64,000 nt of DNA from JACDHG01 sp963811585 (GTDB taxonomy: Bacteria; Actinomycetota; Actinomycetes; Propionibacteriales; Nocardioidaceae). The position numbers were made by a program, and so were the translations under genes. Under the pieces are notes generated by a model. It was given only the letters and a program-made list of their open reading frames with translations, searched no databases and was not told the origin of the DNA. Location of the stretch: contig CAWERR010000006.1 in NCBI GenBank assembly GCA_963811585.1, positions 496,001 to 560,000 of the forward strand, in the 5' to 3' direction. Positions 53,611 to 62,991 of the stretch are shown here, in pieces; the stretch's first letter is position 1, and each line of letters opens with the position of its first letter.

Positions 53611-54697
53611 TCACCTCCCCGAAGCACCTCAGTAGTGCCTGTCGGAACACCATCATCTCCTGCCGGGGTCCCGATCGACACCCGCAGCCACCCTTCGGGA
53701 CCGGTCTCACGAATCAGCACGCCTTTGTCGACAACCCTGCCACACCCTGTGCCGGTCACTGAATGTCCCGAACAGCACGAAGTTGGCGTCGGACTCAGCG
53801 ACCTGCAAACCCTGGCCGGCAAGCCAGGTGGCCGTTTCGTCGCGGCCGACGCGCAGCTCGTCGACCCGCCCGATCATCTCGTCGCGATGAGTCAGCGCCG
53901 ACATCGCGACCGCCTGCGTCACGCTCGACAAGTGGTACGGGAGGCCGGACAACGCGCAGGGCGTCGACAAACGCCCGGCTCGAGGCCAGGTAGCCGAGCC
54001 GCCCACCTGCGAACGCGAACGCCTTCGACATCGTCCTGGTCACCGCGAGATGGGTGTAGTCGTCGAGGAGCACTAACGCCGAGGGTGTGCCCGCCCGCCG
54101 GAACTCGGCATACGCCTCGTCAATGACGACCACGCCGGGCGCGGCACGTCGCAGACCCGTTTGATCGTGTCGAGCCCGACGGCCGTGCCGGTCGGGTTGT
54201 TCGGCGACGCGATGACCACCACATCCGGCCGCCCGGCCTCGATCGCGGCCACGGCGGCCTCCGGGTCGATGGTGAAGTCATCAGCCCGGGCGACCTTGAC
54301 GTAGCGGGTCGCGGTGTCGCGGGCGTACTCCGGGTACATCGAGTACGTCGGCCCGAACGACAAGAGCGACCTCCCCGGGACCGCCGAACGCCTGCAGCAC
54401 CTGCTGCATCACCTCGTTGGAACCGTTGGCTGCCCACACCCGCTCGGTCTGCAAGCCATGGCCGAGGTACGCCGCCAGCGCCCCCCGCAGCCTGGTCGCC
54501 TCACGATCGGGGTAGCGGTTCAGCGAGCCCGCTGCCTCAAGCACAGCGTCCGCGATCGCCTGGGCAACCCGCGGCGACGGCGGGTAGGGGTTCTCGTTGA
54601 CGTTGAGCAGCACGGGCACGTCCAGCTGAGGCGCACCGTAGGGCTCCACGCCAACAAGCTCGGCCCGCACCGGAAGCGCGCGTCCGCGGTCGTTCAT
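53611..54697 (-). pseudogene. hisC: Histidinol-phosphate aminotransferase, several frameshifts
   Basis: A PLP aminotransferase that uses glutamate. The parts appear in different frames but in order: VLLNVNENPYPPSPRVAQAI, VWAANGSNEVMQQVLQAFGG, LSFGPTYSMYPEYARDTATR, DVVVIASPNNPTGTAVGLDT, VVIDEAYAEFRRAGTPSAL, the PLP Lys in TRTMSKAFAFAGGRLGYLAS, LPYHLSSVTQAVAMSALTHR, then VLIRETGPEGWLRVSIGTPA. Frames change near 54370, 54150, 53950 and 53745, and again near the end. The 3' end is uncertain; a stop at 53611-53613 just before hisB is the best fit. The ATG overlaps the hisD stop. Confidence 0.85.
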
Positions 54698-56018
54698 CGC
54701 GGTTCCAGCCGCGCCCGGACGGCGTCACCGTGCGCGGGCAGGTCCTCCGCCTCCGACAGGGTCAACACGTGACCGGCGGCGTCGTCGAGGGCCGCCTGCG
54801 TGTAGTCGACCACCTGCACGGTCTTGAGAAAGGCGCGGACCGACAACCCCGAGGAGTGGCAGGCGCAGCCCGCCGTGGGGAGCACGTGGTTGGAGCCGGC
54901 GACAGTAGTCCCCGAGCGAAACCGGGGCGTAAGGGCCGACGAAGATCGCTCCCGCGTTGCGGATTCGCGGCACCCGCTGCAGCGGCGTCGACAGTGTGGA
55001 TCTCGAGGTGCTCGGCGGCGTACGCGTTCACGACGTCCTCGCCTTGGTCGAGATCGTCGACCAGCACGATCGCCGACTGCTCGCCGTCCAACGCCGCCGT
55101 CACTCGTTCGACATGCTTGGTGCCGGCCAGCTGACGATCGAGCTCCACCACCACCGCATCGGCAAGCCGGGTGGAGTCGGTGACGAGCACGGCGGCTGCC
55201 AGGATGTCGTGCTCGGCCTGGCTGATCAGGTCGGCCGCGACGAACACCGCATCGGCGCCGTCATCGGCGAGGATGGCGATCTCGGTGGGGCCGGCTTCGG
55301 AGTCGATCCCGACAACTCCACGGAGCAGCCGTTTCGCAGCGACTCCGTAGATGTTCGCCGGGCCGGTGACAAGGTCGACGGGCGTGCAGTCACCGTCGTC
55401 GTGGGTGAAGCCGTACGCGAACATGGCCACCGCGGCAGCGCCCCCGGCGGCATACACCTCGTCGACTCCGAGCAGCGCACACGCAGCCAGGATCAGCGGA
55501 TGAGGCAGTCCGTCGTACTCACGCTGGGCAGGGCTCGCCAGCGCCAACGACTGGACCCCCGCCACCTGGGCCGGTACGACGTTCATCAGCACCGACGACA
55601 CGAGTGGCGCCTTGGCGGCGGGTACGTACAGACCGACCCGGTCGACCGGCACGTTTCGCTGGGTCACTGTCCCGCCTGGCGACACCTCGGTCACGGTGTC
55701 GCTGGGCAGTTCCGCCTGGCACGTCGTCCGCAGCCGGGCGATCGACTCCTCGAGGCTGGTCCGCAGGCCGGCATCGAGGCGGCCGAGGGCAGCGGCCAAC
55801 TCCGACGCGGGCACGCGCACCCGGTCGATCTCGACGCCGTCATGGAGGGCAGCCTGCCGCAACAGCTCGGCATGGCCGTGCTCGCGAACGGCGTCGCAGA
55901 TCGGCCGCACCTGCTCCATCGCGGCAGCTACGTCGAAGGCCGCCCGAGGCACCAGCGTCCGGTAGTCGACACGGGTCCCGGCAGCCCCGAGGCCACGCGC
56001 ATCGATCTGGCGGATCAT
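54694..56018 (-). pseudogene. hisD: Histidinol dehydrogenase, two frameshifts
   Basis: The final two oxidations of histidine synthesis (zinc enzyme, NAD). The intact first 340 residues include VSPGGTVTQRNVPVDRVGLY, VTGPANIYGVAAKRLL, GPTEIAILADDGADAVFVAA and ISQAEHDILAAAVLVTDST (zinc ligands), then NAYAAEHLEIHTVDAAAA. Frames change near 54970 and near 54905. The C-terminus resumes as RIRNAGAIFVGPYAPVSLGD and HVLPTAGCACHSSGLSVRAF to the stop. Total size is about 441 codons, as usual. The ATG at 56018 lies six bases after TAGACT. A TTG one codon upstream is less likely. Confidence 0.9.
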
Positions 56019-56024
56019 CAATCC

Positions 56025-56030
56025 AGTCTA
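56025..56030 (-). promoter_or_regulatory. -10 element of a leaderless promoter (hisD operon)
   Basis: TAGACT on the minus strand ends six bases before the hisD ATG. It is the likely promoter of hisD-C-B-H and the two small downstream genes. Confidence 0.5.
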
Positions 56031-56096
56031 AGTAAGCGCAGGGATGGCAGGCCGCTCGGTCTCAGCAAACGCTCCGGAGCGGCTAGGAGGTGGTGT

Positions 56097-56102
56097 TAGG
56101 TT
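56097..56102 (+). promoter_or_regulatory. -10 element of a leaderless promoter (LON-like gene)
   Basis: GTTAGGTT gives TAGGTT six bases before the GTG at 56109. An AGGAGGTGG about 20 bp upstream is too far away to serve as ribosome site. Confidence 0.5.
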
Positions 56103-56108
56103 CGAAGC

Positions 56109-56789
56109 GTGGGTGAGCCGCTACCTCTCTTCCCCCTGAACACGGTGCTGTTCCCCGGGATCGTGATGCCGCTCCACATCTTCGAGGACCGCTACCGACT
56201 CCTGGTCCGCGACCTGATCGCGCTCCCTCCTGACGCTGCCCGAGAGTTCGGTGTGGTCGCGATCAAGGTCGGCTACGAAGTCGGCGCCCGCGGGGTCCAC
56301 ACGATCCAGCGCACCGGATGCGCCGCTCTGGTGACCGAGGTAACCGCAAACCCCGACGGGACGTTCGAGATCGTCGTGGTAGGTCGGCGGCGCTTCCATG
56401 TCGAGAGCCTCGACCCGTCGCAGGAATACCTGCGCGCCGACGTCGAGTGGCTCCCCGACACCGATGGAGGCGAGTCGCCCGCCGACGCCGTAGAGGCGGC
56501 CGGCATCGCTCGGGCGCTCTTCGATGCTTACCGTGACGCCGTTGCCGGTCTGCGGGGCGAGGACGTCCTCGAGGGTGATACACCCTCCGACCCGGTCGAC
56601 CTGTCATACACGCTGGCTGCCGCTCTGGTGCTCGGGCTCAACGATCGCCAGGCCATGCTGGAAGCACCCGATGTCGTAAGCCGGCTTCGCCTCGGCACCC
56701 AGTTCATGCGCTCCGAGCTGCGTGCGATTACGGCCATCCCGTCGCTGCCGGCGACGATGATGGCACGCACGCAGTGGTCACCCAACTGA
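56109..56789 (+). CDS. LON peptidase substrate-binding domain protein
   Basis: A 226-residue stand-alone version of the Lon N-terminal domain, with no AAA or protease part. EPLPLFPLNTVLFPGIVMPL, then HIFEDRYRLLVRDLI, and TVQ-like strands (FEIVVVGRRRFHVESL) define the fold, followed by a helical bundle. Actinobacterial members are thought to bind misfolded proteins or regulators, but the role is unknown. It is convergent with the DUF3352 gene, four bases apart, and divergent from hisD. Confidence 0.88.
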   Translation: MGEPLPLFPLNTVLFPGIVMPLHIFEDRYRLLVRDLIALPPDAAREFGVVAIKVGYEVGARGVHTIQRTGCAALVTEVTANPDGTFEIVVVGRRRFHVESLDPSQEYLRADVEWLPDTDGGESPADAVEAAGIARALFDAYRDAVAGLRGEDVLEGDTPSDPVDLSYTLAAALVLGLNDRQAMLEAPDVVSRLRLGTQFMRSELRAITAIPSLPATMMARTQWSPN

Positions 56790-56793
56790 GTTA

Positions 56794-58587
56794 CTAGTCG
56801 TTGACCGACATCCGGAACGTCGTCACTGTGTAGTCGCCCTCGACTTCGAACGTGAAGCCGAACGCTTGGATCGGCGTCACGTTGTCGATTTCTTCGGATC
56901 CCATGCCGTCGTCCTGCATTGCCTGAACGACCTGATCCTCGATCGAGTCGAAGTTGAAGAACAGCACGAACTCCTTGCTCGCGCCGTCATCGACCACGGA
57001 CTGGAAGGCGTCCGTGTCGCCGAGTGTGCCTTCCTCAGAGAGGGTGTCGGCATAGTCGTCGTTGGTCGCGACGACGAGCCCATCGTCGACGTCCTTCTTC
57101 GAAACCGGGAAGTCCTGACCGGTCTCGTCCTGCACGAGGGTCAACACCTTCTCGTACAGCTCGTTGAGCTTGTCAGGGTCGCTGGTGAAGCGCACTCCGG
57201 CGTTGATCTGGCTCGGGTCTCCCGAGGTCAGTCCTTCCGACGACAGCCCTTCGGAGTCCACAGCGAACAAGATGTTGTCGCCGAGCACGGTCGCAATGTC
57301 GTCAGGCAGTGACAGGCCGGTCTCCGCCTCGAACGCTGCCATCTGCTCCTCAACGTCCACGCCTTGCTTCCGCGCGGCCTCCACGACGGTCTCCCAGGTC
57401 TGGTCGACGCGTGTCTTGCCTCCGCTCTCGGACATGGCGAACGCCGTGGTGTCGGGCAGGTCGACGATCTTGTTGTCCTCGTGGTCGACTTCTTCGGTGT
57501 TTCCGAAGACGCTCGCGACCACTTCAACACTGTCACTCTCGAAACTGAACGTGGCTGCTGCGCGCTGGTAGCTCTCCACCAGCAAGTCGAGGTCTTCTGT
57601 CCCCAGCGCGGCAGGTGCGTAGCGGTTGATCGCGTCCTCGACGTCGACCCACATGGTGGCGAAACCGAGGTCACCCAGCGAGTCGAGGTCGGACGTGAAG
57701 TCGCCGTCGTCGGCGAGCGAACCTTCGGACAGGTCGTCGACGTATCCGTCTGCGATCTCCTGAGTCTCGGCAATCAATGCATAGCCATCGGCGAATGCGA
57801 GCCCGTAATCTGCGTCGCCGCCTCCACAGGAAGCCAGCTTGTCCAAGCCTTCTCTGGCGTCGCCTTCGTTGCTGACCTCCGCTGCGAACAAGAAGTCCGG
57901 CGAGCTGCTATCGCCACTCGCGGGCATCCCCGCGAATGCGAACTTGTAACCCAGCCAGGGCTGGATGTCGTCGTTGAAGTTCAGGTCGCATTCTGAGCTT
58001 TGCAGGGCCTCGTCGAACAGCGGCTCACGGATGTCGGACTCGGCGTCAGAGATGTCGACACTCTCCCGGAAGGCCGGGAAGTGGTCGAGGAACTGCACCG
58101 CCTTGACCTTCTGCCCAGCTGACGGATTGAGATCGACACCGACGTAGAACACCGCGTTCGCCGGGACCGCTTCGGCAGCCGCCGGCGAGCTGTCGGAGAA
58201 CACGTTGAACGGGTCGACCTTGTAGACCGCGAACGCTCCGCCACCGAGTACGACGGCCACGACCAGCGAGATGATCAGCACCTTCACCCCACGGTGCTTG
58301 GGCGGTGCAGGCTGGTACGACGGCTCGCCCTGGCCGTACCCACCGGGACCGTACCCACCGGGACCGTAGCCACCAGGTCCGCCAGGTCCAGCAGGTCCAC
58401 CCTGGCCGGGTCCACCGGGTCCACCAGGTCCGCCCTGCCACGGGCCGCCTTGCCACGGACCGGGCTGGCCAGGACCACCCGGGCCTGGGCCGTACTGTCC
58501 GGGGCCTGGACCTGGGCCGTAGCCGCCAGGACCGGGCGGCTGTCCGCCGCCGGACGGCCCGTACCCGCTTGGTGTGTGACCCGACAT
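56794..58587 (-). CDS. DUF3352-like membrane-anchored protein with Gly/Pro-rich head
   Basis: A 597-residue protein. Residues 1-90 are low-complexity Gly, Pro, Tyr and Gln, with repeated GGYGP units. A single membrane segment (about 102-122, VKVLIISLVVAVVLGGGAFA) follows, and the remaining 470 residues lie outside the cell. The outer part begins AVPANAVFYVGVDLNPSAGQ, holds the block DDIQPWLGYKFAFAGM, and later repeats that layout with LPDDIATVLGDNILFAVD, as in the DUF3352 family. It is acidic and has few cysteines. Function unknown. AAGGGGTC precedes the ATG at 58587. Confidence 0.8.
   Translation of the reverse strand: MSGHTPSGYGPSGGGQPPGPGGYGPGPGPGQYGPGPGGPGQPGPWQGGPWQGGPGGPGGPGQGGPAGPGGPGGYGPGGYGPGGYGQGEPSYQPAPPKHRGVKVLIISLVVAVVLGGGAFAVYKVDPFNVFSDSSPAAAEAVPANAVFYVGVDLNPSAGQKVKAVQFLDHFPAFRESVDISDAESDIREPLFDEALQSSECDLNFNDDIQPWLGYKFAFAGMPASGDSSSPDFLFAAEVSNEGDAREGLDKLASCGGGDADYGLAFADGYALIAETQEIADGYVDDLSEGSLADDGDFTSDLDSLGDLGFATMWVDVEDAINRYAPAALGTEDLDLLVESYQRAAATFSFESDSVEVVASVFGNTEEVDHEDNKIVDLPDTTAFAMSESGGKTRVDQTWETVVEAARKQGVDVEEQMAAFEAETGLSLPDDIATVLGDNILFAVDSEGLSSEGLTSGDPSQINAGVRFTSDPDKLNELYEKVLTLVQDETGQDFPVSKKDVDDGLVVATNDDYADTLSEEGTLGDTDAFQSVVDDGASKEFVLFFNFDSIEDQVVQAMQDDGMGSEEIDNVTPIQAFGFTFEVEGDYTVTTFRMSVND
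58336..58380 (-). repeat. Three tandem 15-bp units coding GYGPG repeats
   Basis: GTACCCACCGGGACC at 58336-58350 and 58351-58365, then a diverged unit at 58366-58380. They encode the GGYGPGGYGPGGYG part of the Gly/Pro-rich head and could vary in copy number by slippage. Confidence 0.85.
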
Positions 58588-58603
58588 GTGATGACCCCTT
58601 ATG

Positions 58604-59242
58604 TCAAGAAGATGAGTGCGGGCCGAGATTACTCGACGGAGGGGGCACTTCAGGCCGGTTCTGATGCTTCGGCCACGCAAAAACAGCAGCCAGCACCCCG
58701 ATCAACCCACCGACTGGCCAGGCAAGATAGGCAATGTTGGTCCCGAGGGCCACTTCGGCCGTGATCGTGTCGCCGACGTCAGCCGTATCGAGCTGCGCCT
58801 GCACATCCGCCCCGAACAGGTGGTGGCCGAACTGGAACGTCAGCCAGCTGCCCACGACGCTGAGCACCAGCACCGCGAGTACGGTGCCCACGCCATAGCG
58901 ATAGCCGCGCCACGCGACGACGAGACCGGACACGACGCCGAACGCCAACGTCACCACCATGAACCAGAACGTCACACCAGACTCCTGGTCGAGCTCGGCC
59001 TCACCGAAGAACACCCCCTCGGCGGTGAGCTGCGCCGACGGTGGGTTGGCGACCGCCACCCAAATCCAACCCGCCGCGAGCGCCAGCACCGCACCGGCAA
59101 CCGCGCAGACCACGATGAGGACGACCATCGCGAGGATAGAAGTCAGCTCAGGATCAGGCTCGGGCACGGGGGGCGCGTGCCCGTGCCAGGGCGGTGGCGG
59201 ACCCGAGGCGCCGGGATCCGTCACCGGTTGTTCGACAGACAC
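58604..59242 (-). CDS. Conserved four-helix membrane protein (possibly DUF2567)
   Basis: A 212-residue protein with a Pro-rich soluble start (ASGPPPPWHGHAPPVPEPDP) and four hydrophobic helices (VVLIVVCAVAGAVLALAAGW, FWFMVVTLAFGVVSGLVVAW, VGTVLAVLVLSVVGSWLTF, YLAWPVGGLIGVLAAVFAW). The loop between helices 1 and 2 (EGVFFGEAELDQESG) is extracytoplasmic. I think of the DUF2567 family but am not sure. The GTG at 59242 overlaps the end of dnaE by 22 bases, so it is co-transcribed with dnaE. Confidence 0.72.
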   Translation of the reverse strand: MSVEQPVTDPGASGPPPPWHGHAPPVPEPDPELTSILAMVVLIVVCAVAGAVLALAAGWIWVAVANPPSAQLTAEGVFFGEAELDQESGVTFWFMVVTLAFGVVSGLVVAWRGYRYGVGTVLAVLVLSVVGSWLTFQFGHHLFGADVQAQLDTADVGDTITAEVALGTNIAYLAWPVGGLIGVLAAVFAWPKHQNRPEVPPPSSNLGPHSSS

Positions 59243-62200
59243 GCCGGCCCCAACAACGCCTTGAGGTCGGCCATCAACGCAGGCGATGGGGTGACGCGGA
59301 AGCCCTGGTCGAGCCGCATCACCATCGTCCGACCCGCGGACTGCAGCTTAAGGTGCACCTCGGCGACACCGGGATGCGTCGACAACACGTCCTTGAGCTG
59401 GTCGACGACGGGTGGCGTCACCCGGACGGATGGCATCGAGATCACGATGGGGCCATCCGCCGCGCCCGTCGTAAGGTCGGGCACCGTGATGTCTGCGGCC
59501 TTGAGCTGCAGGGCGTCGTCTCGGCCCAGGGTCACGACGCCACGGACCGTCACAACAGCATCCTCGACGAGGATCGTCGACGACTGCTGGTACTGGCCAG
59601 GGAAGACCAGTACCTCGACGCTGCCCTCGAGATCCTCGAGGGTGATGACCGCATACTGCTCGCCGCGACGGGTGGTCTTGCGCACCACCGCAGTGACAAG
59701 GCCCGTCACGAGCACCTGGCTGCCTTCAGACTTGGCCTCGCCCGAGACAAGTGCGCCGATCGTGATGTCGCTGCTCTTCGACAGGACGTGCTCGAGACCG
59801 TTGAGGGGATGGTCGGAGACGTAGAGGCCGAGCATGTCGCGCTCGTAGGCCAGCAAGGCCCGCTTGTCCCACTCCTCGAGCCCCGGCACCTGGATGACGG
59901 TCCCGGAGAAGGCGTCGTCCTCCATCCCACCGAACAACGAGTCCTGACCGATCGCCTCGTTGCGCTTGAGGTCGATGTACTGGTCGGCGGCACCCTCATG
60001 GATGGCAACCAAGCCGCGCCGGGTGTAGCCCATGGAGTCGAACGCGCCGGCCTTGCAGAGCGACTCAAGCACCCGCTTGTTGCACACCGGGACGGGGACC
60101 TTAGACATGAAGTCGGCGAAGTCGGCGAAGCGGCCACCAGCCTCGCGGGCGGCGACCAGCCCCGCGACGACGTTGACGCCGACGTTGCGAATCGCCGACA
60201 GTCCGAAGCGGATGTCGGTGCCCACCGGAGTGAAGTTGGCGTCGGACTCGTTGACGTCGGGCGGCAGGACCTTGATGCCCATCCGACGGCATTCGTTGAG
60301 ATAGACCGCTGACTTGTCCTTGTCATCGCGGGTGCTCGTCAGCAGCGCGGCCATGTACTCGGCGGGGTAGTTCGCCTTGAGGTAGCCGGTCCAGTAGGAC
60401 ACGACGGCGTACCCGGCTCCATGGCTCTTGTTGAAGCCGTAGTCACAGAACGGCAACAACGTGTCCCAGAGCGCCTTGACGGCTCCCTTGGAGTAGCCGC
60501 GCTCGGCCATCCCGCTGGAGAATGCTTCGTACTGCTGCTCCAGCTCGGCCTTCTTCTTCTTCCCCATCGCGCGCCGGAGCAGGTCGGCGCTGGCCAGGGA
60601 GTAGCCGGCGACGCGCTGCGCAATCGCCATCACCTGCTCCTGGTAGACGACCAGGCCATGCGTCTCGCCGAGCACCTCGGCGAGCGGCTCGGCGAGCTCG
60701 GGATGGATCGGCACGACCTGCTGGCGGTTGTTCTTGCGGTTTGCGTAGTCGTTGTGCGCATTGGTGGCCATCGGCCCGGGTCGGTACAGCGCGAGGACCG
60801 CGGTGATGTCATCGAAGCAGTCGGGCTTCATCCCACGCAGCAGCGAACGCATCGGACCACCGTCGAGCTGGAAGACACCGAGCGTGTCGCCGCGCCCCAG
60901 CAGCTCGTACGTCGCCGGGTCATCAAACGTCAGCGACTCGACGACTACGCTCTCGCCTCGGTTGGCCTTGATGTTCAGCAAGGCATCCTGGATAACCGTG
61001 AGGTTGCGCAGTCCGAGGAAGTCCATCTTGAGCAGTCCGAGCGCCTCACACGTCGGGTAGTCGAACTGCGTGATCGTGGCGCCGTCCTGCTCACGCCGCA
61101 TGATCGGGATGTTGTCGATCAGCGGCTCGCTCGACATGATCATCGCGCAGGCGTGCACGCCCCACTGGCGCTTCAGGCCCTCGAGGCCGCGGGCCGTGTC
61201 GACGATCTTGCGGACCTCTTGGTCACTTTCGTACAGAGCCCTGAACTCGCCGGCCTCGGCGTATCGCTTGTGCTTCGGGTTGAAGATATCGTTGACCGGG
61301 ATGTCCTTGCCCATCACGGATGCCGGCATCGCCTTGACGATGCGCTCACCCATGGCGAACGGATAGCCGAGCACACGCGACGAGTCCTTCACGGCCTGCT
61401 TGGCCTTGATGGTGCCGAACGTCACCACCTGAGCGACCCGGTCCTCGCCGTACTTCTCGTTGACGTAGCGGAGGACCTCACCACGGCCCCGCTCGTCGAA
61501 GTCGATGTCGATGTCGGGCATCGAGATGCGCTCAGGGTTGAGGAACCGCTCGAAGAGGAGTCCGTGCTCGATGGGGTCGAGCTCGGTGATCCCCATGGCG
61601 TAGGCCACCATCGATCCAGCGGCGGACCCGCGGCCCGGACCGACGCGGATGCCTTGCGACTTGGCCCAGCCGATGCAGTCGGCGGTGACGAGGAAGTAGC
61701 CCGGGAAGCCCATCTGCAAGATGACGCCGACCTCGAAGTCGGCGCGCTCGCGAATCTGGGCCGAGACGCCGCCGGGGTAGCGGCGGGTGAGGCCGACCTC
61801 GACCTCCTTCACGAACCAGCTGTCCTCGGTCTCGCCCTCGGGGACCTGGAAACGCGGCATCAGGTTGCGGCCCGTCGCGAACTTGACGTTGCAGCGCTCC
61901 GCAATCAGCAACGTGTTGTCGCAGGCCTCGGGGAGCTCGGAGAAGACCTCTCGCATCTGGGCCGGAGTCTTGAGGTAGTAGCCGTCGCCCTCGAACTGGA
62001 ATCTGTTGGCGTCGTTCATCGTCGAACCGGACTGCACACACAGCAGGGCCTCGTGGCTCATTGCGTCCTCACGCCGCGTGTAGTGCAGGTCGTTGGTCGC
62101 CACCAAGGGGAGACTGAGCTCCTTGGCCAGCGTCAGCAGGTCCTCGCGCACCCGAGTCTCGATGCTGAGGCCGTGGTCCATCAGCTCGACGAAGTAGTTG

Positions 62201-62751
62201 TCGGGGCCGAAGATGTCGCGGAAGTCGGCTGCCGCCTGGAGGGCCTCGGCGTACTTGCCGAGCCGCAGCAGCACCTGCACCTCACCTGATGGGCACCCCG
62301 TTGTCGCGATGATGCCCTTGCCGTAGCGCTCGAGCAGCTCGCGGTCCATCCGCGGCTTGTAGAACTGGCCCTCGATGGACGCGAGCGAGGAGAGGCGGAA
62401 GAGGTTGTGCATGCCTTCCGTCGTCTCGGCGAGCATCGTGATGTGGGTGTAGGCGCCGCCGCCGGAGACATCGTCGGCTCCGCCGTTGCCCCACCGGACT
62501 CGACGCCGCTCGAAACGGCTGGTGCCGGGGGTCAGGTAGGCCTCGATGCCGAGGATCGGCTTCACACCGCGCGCCTTCGCCGCCTGGTAGAACTCGAAGG
62601 CGCCGAACATATTGCCGTGGTCGGTCATCGCCAACGCCGGCATCTGCAGCCGCGCGGTCTCCTCGAATAGCTCCCCCACCCTGGCGGCACCGTCGAGCAT
62701 CGAGAACTCGGTGTGGACGTGCAGATGGACGAACGAGGAGGAGGCGGTCAT
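59221..62751 (-). CDS. dnaE: DNA polymerase III alpha subunit
   Basis: The replicative polymerase catalytic subunit, 1176 residues. The N-terminal PHP domain shows FVHLHVHTEFSMLDGAARVG and the proofreading-type His/Asp residues, as expected for DnaE1 of actinobacteria. The catalytic acidic motif is SMPDIDIDFDERGRGEVLRY near residue 410. Further blocks are GPGRGSAAGSMVAYAMGITE, the beta-clamp motif near QDSLFGG, an OB fold (VTGLVTAVVRKTTRRGEQYA) and a C-terminal domain. The frame is intact over 3.5 kb. The ATG at 62751 gives the family start; longer readings to 62889 are not conserved. Confidence 0.97.
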   Translation of the reverse strand: MTASSSFVHLHVHTEFSMLDGAARVGELFEETARLQMPALAMTDHGNMFGAFEFYQAAKARGVKPILGIEAYLTPGTSRFERRRVRWGNGGADDVSGGGAYTHITMLAETTEGMHNLFRLSSLASIEGQFYKPRMDRELLERYGKGIIATTGCPSGEVQVLLRLGKYAEALQAAADFRDIFGPDNYFVELMDHGLSIETRVREDLLTLAKELSLPLVATNDLHYTRREDAMSHEALLCVQSGSTMNDANRFQFEGDGYYLKTPAQMREVFSELPEACDNTLLIAERCNVKFATGRNLMPRFQVPEGETEDSWFVKEVEVGLTRRYPGGVSAQIRERADFEVGVILQMGFPGYFLVTADCIGWAKSQGIRVGPGRGSAAGSMVAYAMGITELDPIEHGLLFERFLNPERISMPDIDIDFDERGRGEVLRYVNEKYGEDRVAQVVTFGTIKAKQAVKDSSRVLGYPFAMGERIVKAMPASVMGKDIPVNDIFNPKHKRYAEAGEFRALYESDQEVRKIVDTARGLEGLKRQWGVHACAMIMSSEPLIDNIPIMRREQDGATITQFDYPTCEALGLLKMDFLGLRNLTVIQDALLNIKANRGESVVVESLTFDDPATYELLGRGDTLGVFQLDGGPMRSLLRGMKPDCFDDITAVLALYRPGPMATNAHNDYANRKNNRQQVVPIHPELAEPLAEVLGETHGLVVYQEQVMAIAQRVAGYSLASADLLRRAMGKKKKAELEQQYEAFSSGMAERGYSKGAVKALWDTLLPFCDYGFNKSHGAGYAVVSYWTGYLKANYPAEYMAALLTSTRDDKDKSAVYLNECRRMGIKVLPPDVNESDANFTPVGTDIRFGLSAIRNVGVNVVAGLVAAREAGGRFADFADFMSKVPVPVCNKRVLESLCKAGAFDSMGYTRRGLVAIHEGAADQYIDLKRNEAIGQDSLFGGMEDDAFSGTVIQVPGLEEWDKRALLAYERDMLGLYVSDHPLNGLEHVLSKSSDITIGALVSGEAKSEGSQVLVTGLVTAVVRKTTRRGEQYAVITLEDLEGSVEVLVFPGQYQQSSTILVEDAVVTVRGVVTLGRDDALQLKAADITVPDLTTGAADGPIVISMPSVRVTPPVVDQLKDVLSTHPGVAEVHLKLQSAGRTMVMRLDQGFRVTPSPALMADLKALLGPACLSNNR

Positions 62752-62991
62752 CGGGCGCCTGATCCGCGGCTCGACATCGGGGTAGTGCCTCCTGCTGGTC
62801 GTCGCCTGCTGCGTGTCATCCAGGCGACTCCGGACGCGCCGAAGTGCCATTTGCGCGGTCCCGTGACCGCTCTCTGGGGAAGAGTCCACAGCCTACTTCG
62901 GCCCAGACTGCCGGCCTCTACCGACACTCGGGGGAGGCATCGAATCGACGGTCTCGTGCTGCTCGGCCAGCCTCAGCGCACCTCGACACCG

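Noticed and set aside
55997..56021. TTG start for hisD at 56021
   Set aside because: The ATG at 56018 stands exactly six bases after TAGACT, matching the leaderless pattern; the TTG would be one codon longer with no support.
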